The notes beneath the pieces are model-generated. The model worked only from the letters and a program-made list of their open reading frames with translations. It made no database searches and was not told where the DNA came from. A DNA stretch of 64,000 nt from Mesostigma viride. Its lineage: Eukaryota > Streptophyta > Mesostigmatophyceae > Mesostigmatales > Mesostigmataceae. Position numbers and translations under genes: made by a program. Within the stretch, counting starts at the first letter, position 1. Every line of letters begins with the position of its first letter. Shown here piece after piece: positions 56,673-64,000 of the stretch. The stretch spans positions 1 to 64,000 of the forward strand of contig RPFO01000506.1 in assembly GCA_009746045.1 (NCBI GenBank). Direction: 5' to 3'.

Positions 56673-56829
56673 ATCCGCGTCCAGGACGATATATATTCAT
56701 TGAGAATGATAATTTACGGAGGTGAGATGGGCATGCAACATAAGGAAAAACCCGAGAAGAAGAAGAACCCTGAAGAAAATAATAGTAATCTGACACGGAC
56801 ATCCAAGGAGCACGCCAGCTGCACAAGGT

Positions 56830-58885
56830 CCGGGTTGGTCAGTACGCCGTACGGAGCCGCAAAAATACGGGAAAACGTACACTGAAGGCCTCCGCCGTAT
56901 ATACGCGTACTTTACTTCAGAATACGCGGTTTGGACTTGGAATTTTTCGGGGGTACCAGCGGGCAGCGGGCACTGGCGCGGTGCCCAGGTTCTGGGCGCG
57001 GCGCGTTCACTGCACATTTGAGATTTTTACTACTAGAAGTAGATGCGTACAGTTCTTTCCATATAGTCTCAAAAAAAAAAACTATATACGAAGGCGAAAT
57101 GCATAAAGTTAAAACGTCAGCCTTGCAAAATCTTTGGCCGGTAGGAGACAGCTAGGACTAGGTACATAATGTCACGGACGCGAGCTATGTCATCCGGGCG
57201 GCGCCCACTATGCACAAGACCGGTGACGTGCGCAAGGAATTTGTTTTCTACGCATTTTCGACAAAGGCTAGTGACCGGGGGGGGACACTAGCACTTGCAG
57301 CATAAGAGCGGACGAAAGTGTACGTGCATGCGCGCCGGGCCAGGCACAGCTGGGCGCGCAGCACTGACTTGAGCGGACGGCAGCACAAGTGCGCAGCGTC
57401 GAGAGGATCATACGCGTGTTAGTGGACAGCTGGAGCTGAAGCTGGACTGCTGGACTTCAACAGCGCCGAGGCTATTGACAGGCCAGGTGTCTTTGTGGTG
57501 TAGAATAGCGGGTCAACGTTATGAGGACTGGACAGAAAATGAAAAAGGACAATTTGCGGTGCGGAGCCAGATCGCTGGAATGAATGCGAAATCGCTGGCA
57601 GCCCTACAAAGGGATTTCTTCTAGAAAGGAACGATTAGACGCAATGTTTGCTGGGCCACTCACACGCAAGGTGTGAGCGTGCAGATTGTCTGAAGGATAA
57701 TCATGGGACAGGTCCTCGCCCACCCCACAGGGCATGCAGTTAAGGCAGGCACGTCAGCTCAGCTCATTTGGGTTTTACCAAATTAAGCTGAGTGGCCAGC
57801 CGCCATGGTGGCGCCGGAGATTGTGGCACGCAGACGCGACAATAATGCATAATGCCAGCAAATGCCAGCTGTGCTACTGACGGTGTAATGCAATATAGCG
57901 ACGACGAGGCCAGTGCGCCTGTGCGACAGTGTGCAGCCATTTTCGATTTGCAGCCATGAAGAAGAAAGGGCCTGAATGGGATTTCGTTCTTGAGAAGAAA
58001 GAAGCAGTCACAGATGCTGTTAGTAACAAAACGCAGTTTGTGTCGAATAAGTTCTGCTCATTTTGCAACAAGAAGTTCTCATACGGGGCGGGGGCAATCA
58101 GCGTATTTCGAGTCCGTGCACACTTTGCCGGAATCGCAGCCGGGGAAGGGATGTTACCCTGCGACAAAATTCCACCGAATATCCGGAGCAGGTTTCTCAG
58201 GATTGCTAACAACAAGTTAAAGAAGTCAGACGCCAAGAAGCAGCACAATTTGAACAGGGCAATGGCGGAGATGGGAGGGGCTGCGCCGGCTGACTTGTCG
58301 TCGGTTCCCAGCAAAGGCCAGCTGAGCATCACCAAATGGCTGGTTCCCGTCGACGAGAAAGGTGTCCAGCTGCTGGCTGCCGAATTTTTTATCGAGAACG
58401 GCATTGTGCCTTCAATGCGGCTGAGAGCGCCTCTTTCAAGCAGATGGTGGCCGGCATGACCCAGTACAAAGGAGGGCGCGTCACCCCTCCTTCTCGGAAG
58501 TTGGAGCTTGTTGTGGGATCCTTGAGAGCATGATCCTTAGTTGTGTCTTATGTCCTCTCATGCATTATATAGTGGATGGCTTTCCTTACAATTAATTAAT
58601 TAATTGATTCCTTACAATTCCCGTTGCAGCCTGCTCCCCCCTGCAAATCATAATCAGATAGGATTGCAGGGCATAAATGGAAGATGTTAATAAATAAGCA
58701 TATACACCAAATTTCAGTTGCAATAACTGCATGACCATCATCAAGGAGCGTGCTAATTGGGTGACTGACCATTGGACCACAAAAACTGTCGCGTATTTTA
58801 CCGCCGCGTATTTTACACCCCCCACGTATAATACGCGTATTTTAGGTCCGCGTATTATACCCCGTACACGTATTTGCCAACCCGG
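56830..58885 (+). mobile_element. second hAT, deletion derivative, with 8-bp TSD
   Basis: A 2,056-bp element with ends CCGGGTTGG (56830-56838) and CCAACCCGG (58877-58885), imperfectly extended by TACG words, and a perfect 8-bp duplication cacaaggt (56822-56829 and 58886-58893). Subterminal regions are rich in CGCGTATTTTA/ATACGCG words. It carries only the N-terminal part of a transposase, so it must depend on an enzyme supplied in trans. TIR sequence and protein differ from the 38.4-kb hAT, so it is a separate family. Confidence 0.88.
57956..58533 (+). pseudogene. hAT transposase N-terminal fragment (BED-like finger)
   Basis: From ATG at 57956: 'MKKKGPEWDFVLEKKEAV', a finger-like 'FCSFCNKKFSYGAGAISVFR' with 'RAHFAGI' and 'LPCDKIPP' (C..C...H...C in place of a classic BED C2H2). 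A Lys/Ala-rich linker, 'QLSITKWLVP' and 'LAAEFFIENGI' follow. A one-base frame change near 58410 then leads to 'FNAAESASFKQMVAGM', 'GRVTPPSRKL' and a stop at 58533. These blocks are the usual start of hAT transposases of the 'DUF659-like' kind. The RNase H-like catalytic domain and the dimerisation domain are missing. Confidence 0.75.
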
Positions 58886-58899
58886 CACAAGGTACAACT

Positions 58900-59500
58900 A
58901 ACTACATCACAAACTACGACACGCAGCAACATCGCTGCCGGCCCACCATGCAGGCCTGCTGGGAGGGATCGAGACCGCACGGGTCGCGACAAAGTCGGCC
59001 CGGGTGCGGCGGAATAACACATCAGCCACGGTGCGATTGAGGGCAAGTGACAGGCGCTGCTGCCAATACGAGGACCACGTGCGGGAACTACCACGGGGCC
59101 GTCTGACCCTCGAGGTCGAGGCGGTCTTCACGGCGCTGGCAGCACTCGTGGAGAAACTCCGCCGTCTTGGGGCGGCCATGCATGGCCCCGAACTCCTCAA
59201 GGACAAAGGGGATGACCCGGTGCAGGGGCCCCACATTGCCGTAGGAGGCAAACTTCAGTGTCGCGCTCAACACAGGCGGCTGCAGCGCCGGCATCCACAT
59301 CCGCCCGGAGGATGTGGCGACCAGAGTCTGAGCGGCCGAGCCACGGAGACATCGAACAAACAGAGCAGCTAGGTGGCAACCCTGCATGCCCATCGTAGTC
59401 AAGCACGGTAATGTCGGGGCTGGGGTTGGTTGGGTGAGTAGACGTAGAGGGCGGCCCCATCCGCGTCCTCGCACTTGATGGTGGAGTGGGGAAAGACCGA
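58900..59500 (-). pseudogene. LINE ORF2 C-terminal domain (unit 2)
   Basis: The same domain as at 56150-56672 with small differences, again broken in frame: 'PDITVLDYDGHAG', 'LVCLLRQ'-like 'EVCLLRQCGAPAPGHP', 'RLSLALNRTVADVLFRRTRA'. About 280 bp upstream on the same strand (59850-60062) lies 'CGRCGLALDTTGTHYIAC'. This is a C..C...H...C knuckle that precedes this domain in related ORF2 proteins, so unit 2 retains more of the element. Confidence 0.6.
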
Positions 59501-59849
59501 CCGAACCGGCCACGGCACACACCACCCGGAGGAGAGCGGTATGGAGATAGAGGAACCAGTTCTGGTTCTGCTGGCCACCCATTGTCGACTCAGAAAGTAA
59601 CAACTTAGCGTGAAAACGCTAGCTGCCCAAAATCTGAGATTCCGCGGAACACAGAAAGTAAGAAAGCTACCAGCAAGGAATCGAACATAGGACCTTTGGC
59701 ATGATTTCGCGGCTGTGTGAGTCTCCTGATCCGAAGGCATCTCACTTAACATTTCGAAACAGCCCAACCATGCGAAAAACCTCTTAATTACCGGAGAGGG
59801 GTGCCAATATGTCCGATATTGCTGAATCTATAGAAGATGACTCACCACC

Positions 59850-60345
59850 TAAGTGCGCAGGATGCCACCCATGCATGCGATGTAGTGCGTCCCAGTAGTA
59901 TCGAGAGCAAGCCCGCATCTGCCGCAGGACGCACCCGCCGTGATGAGAGGTTGCGGGGCAAACAGCTGGTGGCGGAGGGCGATGGCGTAAAGGGCCGGAG
60001 CCAGCATGAACAAAGGGCTCATGGGGAGGGCGCGCAGGAATGCGGACCCCACGCGTACAACTGTTGATAAATATATATATGGGTATATAGGTTTATAGCT
60101 GGGCGTTTGCTTTGGTTTGAGTGATTTCACTCTGCTGTAAGTAATTATATTTTTAATATATATATGGCGCTGACTCGGGCCATGGCTGACATCATGCTCC
60201 GCCGTACGCGGGCTGATTTTGCGGTGCAGCAGGGCTATTAGGTTCCTCCCGTTAGGAGTTTCCATTGGTCTTATCGTAGTATAAAGATTTGACATGGCTC
60301 TGTATAGAGGTTTATAGCTGGGCGTTTGCTTTGGTTTGAGTGATT
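59850..60345 (-). pseudogene. LINE ORF2 zinc-knuckle fragment and 43-bp repeats
   Basis: The knuckle 'CGRCGLALDTTGTHYIAC' with upstream 'PALYAIALRHQL' lies at 60062-59850 on the minus strand. On the plus strand 'GCTGGGCGTTTGCTTTGGTT' occurs at about 60098 and 60319 as part of a 43-bp direct repeat. A plus-strand remnant 'AMADIMLRRTRADF' sits between them near 60180, a fragment of the same LINE in the opposite orientation. Confidence 0.5.
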
Positions 60346-60910
60346 TCACTCTGCATGACATGAACCGACGGGGGTTCCTGGATTGAGACACGTTTTTTTC
60401 TCCATGCACAGCTGAAAAAACCTGCGCCGAGGTGCGGCACCGCGGCCTACGGTATAGTGATTACTGTCTGCGACACGCCTGGGGCTGGCTGCATCTACCT
60501 GTCGGCCAATTGTGACCCGTGGGCTAGGCGAATTTGAATGCGGCTTTCCCGTTAGTTGTGGCTCCATCGCTCCAGTTTTCTAGGCTGCATGACATGAACC
60601 GACGGGGGTTCCTGGATTGAGACACGTTTTTTTCTCCATGCACAGCTGAAAAAACCTGCGCCGAGGTGCGGCACCGCGGCCTACGGTATAGTGATTACTG
60701 TCTGCGACACGCCTGGGGCTGGCTGCATCTACCTGTCGGCCAATTGTGACCCGTGGGCTAGGCGAATTTGAATGCGGCTTTCCCGTTAGTTGTGGCTCCA
60801 TCGCTCCAGTTTTCTAGGCTGCATGACATGAACCGACGGGGGTTCCTGGATTGAGACACGTTTTTTTCTCCATGCACAGCTGAAAAAACCTGCGCCGAGG
60901 TGCGGCACCG
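60346..60910 (+). repeat. 234-bp tandem monomers, 2.4 units
   Basis: Units begin CTGCATGACATGAACCGACG near 60351, 60585 and 60819, a 234-bp period, and are practically identical. The third is cut after about 90 bp at 'GCACCGCGGCC', where GC-rich sequence leading to the PHD-RING frame begins. Tandem monomers directly upstream of a coding region resemble the promoter monomers of mouse L1. Confidence 0.85.
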
Positions 60911-61040
60911 CGGCCGCCCCGCGTTGGGGGGCTGCCGCCCCCCAAACCCCCCGCTTGGGGGGCACGCCCCCCAAACCCCCCGCGTCCGCATCACGCTCTC
61001 CCCCCGCGCTTCCGGTTCCGTTGTTTTACGCACCTCCCCC

Positions 61041-63079
61041 ATGCCTCCTTCACGACGACGCACCTCCCGGGCGCGGGATGCGCTGCCTAGTGGCGCCCCT
61101 GCGCCGCGTCGGTCCTTACGCATCGCGGCGCACCTGCAGGAGATGGGCGACCTGGACGACGGCGGTCGTGGCGCCCCTGTGCCACTCTCGCTTGTGTGCG
61201 AGGTCTGCCACAGTGGTGAGGATGCCCCCCGTCTCCTTGTGTGTGATTCGTGCCAATGCGGCTGGCACACGCGCTGCTTGGTCCCGCCCCTCTTCCGGCT
61301 GCCTCCCCCGGGTCCTTGGGCGTGCCCTCATTGCGTGGCCCCGCCTCGGCCGTCCCTAGGCTCCCGACGCGCGGCCGTGTCGACCCCGGGATCCCATTCG
61401 GCCCGCGCCCCCTCCCGCAGCCCCTCGCTGGACCCTCTCCTGGGCCTTGCGGACCTCGTGGAGGGTTCCACACCGTGCTCCCGCTCTCCCCGCGCCGTCA
61501 CGTCCGGCCCCTCCGCGGGGTCCCCTGGCCCTGCCCCGCCTAGCTCTGGGGATCCACCTCCGGCCAGCACGGCGGTGGCCACTGACCTGCGTCCTCCTGT
61601 GCTTGAGGGGTCCCTGGCGGCTCTCCTCCCTGAGGCTGTGGGACACCCTGCGGCGACTCCTGTGGTGGGCCCCTGGTCGGCCGCGCTTGGGTCCCACGAC
61701 TTCTCCGTTTGGCCCCCCACCAACATTGCGGGCGTCAGCGCGCTCCGGCACGCCACGTTCTCTTGGCTGTATTGCCCCTTGCTGTTGGACGCTGTCGGCT
61801 TGCACGCGGCGTTTCCTACGCTCCCACGGCCCCCTGAATTTAGTGCCCTTGTGGTTCGTGTCCGGCACATGCTGCAGGCAGCCTCCCCCCCTGTCCTTGC
61901 CTCCACGCTTTGGGGGTTTGTCCTCGAGGACTACCATGCGGGCAGCCGCCTGCCTTGGCACCTGCCCGCGGTGCGCCAAGAATGGCTCCTGAATCTGGAC
62001 GCTCAAGTGGCGCAGGCGGTGGTGCTCTTTGCTACAGGGCTTGCCGTGCAGGCCCAGCAGGCCGCCCGTGCGACATATCTCGCTGGGGGGCCACCGACCA
62101 CGCCTTGCTCGATCGCCCTCAGCTGCACACGTTTCTTGCCTCTGCCGGGCCCGGCTCGGCCGGCCTTGTTGCGCAGGCCCACGGGCGCTTGACTACGGCG
62201 GTCACCCCAGCGCAAGCCGCCCGCCTGCGCGTTGACTTCGGGGCTCCTGTCACCGTGCACGCCGGTGACCTGGTTCTGTACGATGCGGGGGGGGGCGTGT
62301 TCTCGAGCTGAGCGCGGGTGCGGCCGTGCCCGCCATCTTGCACGATGTGCTCGAGCTTGCGGGCATCCCCCATGTCTGGCACCCTGCTGGTCCGCGCCGC
62401 CGTCTTCTCTCCGCCGATGAGATCGCCCGACTGCCGAGCTGGGAGCTGGGGTGGGACGCGGCGCCCGCCCACTACGGGCCGGCCCACTTGGTGGATGTCA
62501 CTGCCAGCGGCCCCTCCTGCCCCATCTGCTTGGACCTGCCTCGCCCTGGTGACGGTCTCTGCCGCCTCCCTGCTTGCGGCCACGTCTTCCATCAAGCTTG
62601 CATCGCCACGAGCTTGCACGCGACCTCCGCCACCTGCCCCCTTTGCCGGGCCGCGGTCCTTTCCCCCTTGCCTCCTGGCGTTCTCCCGCTGGGGCCCTCG
62701 CCCGTGTCCGTGCGCCGCCAGTCCCACGCGCCTGCCCCGACACCTGCCTCCCCTGTGCGTGGTCGTGGGTCGCGCGCCGGCTTGGCTGCCTCCTCCAGCG
62801 CCCCCCTCCCGGCCGTGGGGGCCGTCCCCGCGCCGGTCTTGTCCTCGGCTGCCACGAGCCCTGCTGACCGCCCGGCGGCCGGCCCCGCCCTGGGTTCCGC
62901 TGCAGCTGTAGTTCCTCTGGCTGAGGGTTTTCCCGACCCCTCCCCCTCTCGACCCGGGGCGGCCCAACCGGGTGGGCGCCCCCCCTCAGATGGCTTCCAT
63001 TATTGCCAAGTCGATGGTCCCCTTGGTGACCCGTGTGTTAGAAATTTGGTTGATTCCTTGGTCGTCAAGACTGCTTGAG
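61041..63079 (+). CDS. PHD finger and RING-H2 protein, frame broken twice
   Basis: I choose the ATG at 61041 ('MPPSRRRTSRARDALPSG'). Residues 55-105 are a C4HC3 PHD finger: 'CEVCHSGEDAPRLLVCDSC', 'CGWHTRCLVPPL', 'WACPHC'. A Pro/Ser-rich stretch and a Leu/Ala-rich region follow ('FSWLYCPLLLDAVGLHAAF'). The frame then changes near the G6 run at 62085-62090 (to 'LLDRPQLHTFLASAGPGSAG', 'PVTVHAGDLVLYDAG') and again at the G9 run at 62287-62295. From there 62326-63079 has a RING-H2: 'CPICLDLPRPGDGLCRLPAC', 'GHVFHQAC', 'CPLC'. Both breaks fall on G runs, so sequencing error is as likely as decay. If joined it is about 680 residues. PHD and RING fingers bind histone tails and E2 enzymes in host proteins, but both also occur in transposon proteins. 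GC content drops sharply near 63000, suggesting a truncated 3' side. Confidence 0.6.
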
Positions 63080-64000
63080 ACAATTGATAGACGATTTATT
63101 CATTTCATATTTAGGTTACGGACTGCCACCGTTTGACCGCCAAAGCCATGGTGTGGCTCGGACCCGGTGGGGACCATTATCGTCCATAGCTGACAGCTAG
63201 GACAGGTAAGGTGAAGGCATCGAGCACAAACATCGTGCCTATATCCACCAAAGGTGGCGGCTATGCGCAAGACAATAACTTAACGACTTAACTTCAGAGT
63301 CGTACATTCTAGAAGTCTTGCTAACATGCCAGCGCATTAAGTACGGGGCATCTAGTAACTCGTGTCGGTAGAAATATCCAACACGGAATAGTGGGCCGAG
63401 GATGGTACCGTCGGCACCTACAGTGCGTTAAGTCTTGTGCCGGAAATAGTACAACTTCGGCATACAATAACTTTCGCTGTACGGCACTATTTCTAGTGCT
63501 ATAAACTGTGCCGTAATTATCACGGCGAGCCCTTCCTAACCTATTTAATTATCGGCCTGAAATACGGTAGGCGGGTGCGATTAATAATGACGCAACCCTA
63601 ATTAGTCCTCCGTTTACAACATGACGGCCAGAATTAAATATAAACAGGTAGTTGGGCACATAGGGTAAAATATACCCTTGACACCCCCCTTGCTCAACTA
63701 GCCAGTACTATGGTATAATCCAATGGTTGTAACTTTCCCTTTAGCTTAGGTAGGGTGTATAGCCCCCCTTACTTGGGATAACATTCCATGGTGAACCATT
63801 GCAACAAAAACTGGAGCTTAGGCGAGGTTAACACTTGTGCTTTTGGACATGGGGATTAGCAACAAAAAACCCGAATGTGTGCTTTTGAATACAGGGCTTA
63901 GCATCAGAACCCGATGACATGAACCGGAACAAAAAATCCCGATTTCCTTAACTCGTGGATGGCACTGGCTTCTCGGCTCTGGGCTCCTGCGCACTTGGCT
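63080..64000. other. no gene recognised
   Basis: AT-richer sequence with short frames only. It contrasts with the GC-rich coding region to its left. I found no A/T tail or terminal repeat that would close an element here. Confidence 0.4.

Larger units (their letters stand above)
55962..59490. repeat. tandem segmental duplication split by a hAT
   Basis: Unit 1 is 55962-56682. Unit 2 is 56683-56829 plus 58894-59490. Both contain 'ATTGAGAATGATAATTTACG' and 'CGCCAG.TGCACAAGGT', followed by the same minus-strand LINE C-terminal sequence ending 'GGGCGGCCCCATCCGCGTCC'. The hAT at 56830-58885 lies inside unit 2 and therefore landed after the duplication, or only in that copy. Confidence 0.75.

Noticed and set aside
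55962..56829. LTR retrotransposon with 150-bp direct repeats at 55962-56121 and 56683-56829
   Set aside because: The repeats are part of a larger tandem duplication that continues beyond the hAT at 58894; there are no LTR ends, primer-binding site or polypurine tract.
59630..59720. tRNA gene on the minus strand (TGTTCGATTCC near 59668)
   Set aside because: The B-box word is good, but the T-stem pairs poorly and no acceptor stem or A box can be built, so at most a tRNA-derived relic.

Overview
The window is nuclear DNA of a eukaryote, almost certainly photosynthetic. It has spliced genes, kilobase-scale microsatellites, satellite arrays, LINE retrotransposons and hAT and MULE DNA transposons. 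The best host gene (33.3-35.2 kb, minus strand) encodes a plastid protein of the DUF3172 family, which is known from cyanobacteria, algae and plants. I therefore favour an alga or other member of the green lineage, but I cannot name the species.

Layout: 0.5-3.15 kb is one giant (CCCT)n tract. 4.1-7.9 kb is a stack of decayed LINE copies. 7.9-15.6 kb is a satellite domain made of a 9-bp GTTGCACCG motif, a higher-order repeat, a 0.5-kb foldback and a 184-bp satellite present in both orientations. 15.7-24 kb mixes LINE tails, a small TIR element (MITE) and tandem duplications. 24.5-32.5 kb holds three ORF1-type LINE copies and several LINE tails. 33.3-35.2 kb is the DUF3172 gene. 37.84-47.19 kb is one Mutator-like element with 215-bp terminal inverted repeats and a 9-bp target duplication. 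A complete hAT (38.44-42.54 kb) is nested in it and itself carries a small TIR element; LINE pieces lie in it too. 47.56-50.56 kb is bounded by another pair of long inverted repeats. 51.5-52.1 kb may be a spliced gene. 52.9-55.6 kb is a LINE ORF2 copy interrupted by a shorter LINE insertion. 55.96-59.49 kb is a tandem duplication with a second, deleted hAT in its right copy. 60.35-63.08 kb is a GC-rich PHD-RING coding region behind tandem 234-bp monomers.

The most novel item is a LINE system. A roughly 2-kb element carries an ORF1-type protein but no reverse transcriptase. It ends in a conserved 3' hairpin (core CTCC-CAAC-GGAG) and a (TTAA)n tail, and in one copy it is flanked by a target-site duplication. 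The same hairpin, with stem changes that keep pairing, ends the RT-encoding LINE copies as well. This looks like an RNA parasite mobilised in trans by the autonomous LINE, comparable in design to mammalian HAL1. All coordinates and repeat comparisons were made by eye; no alignments or database searches were run.
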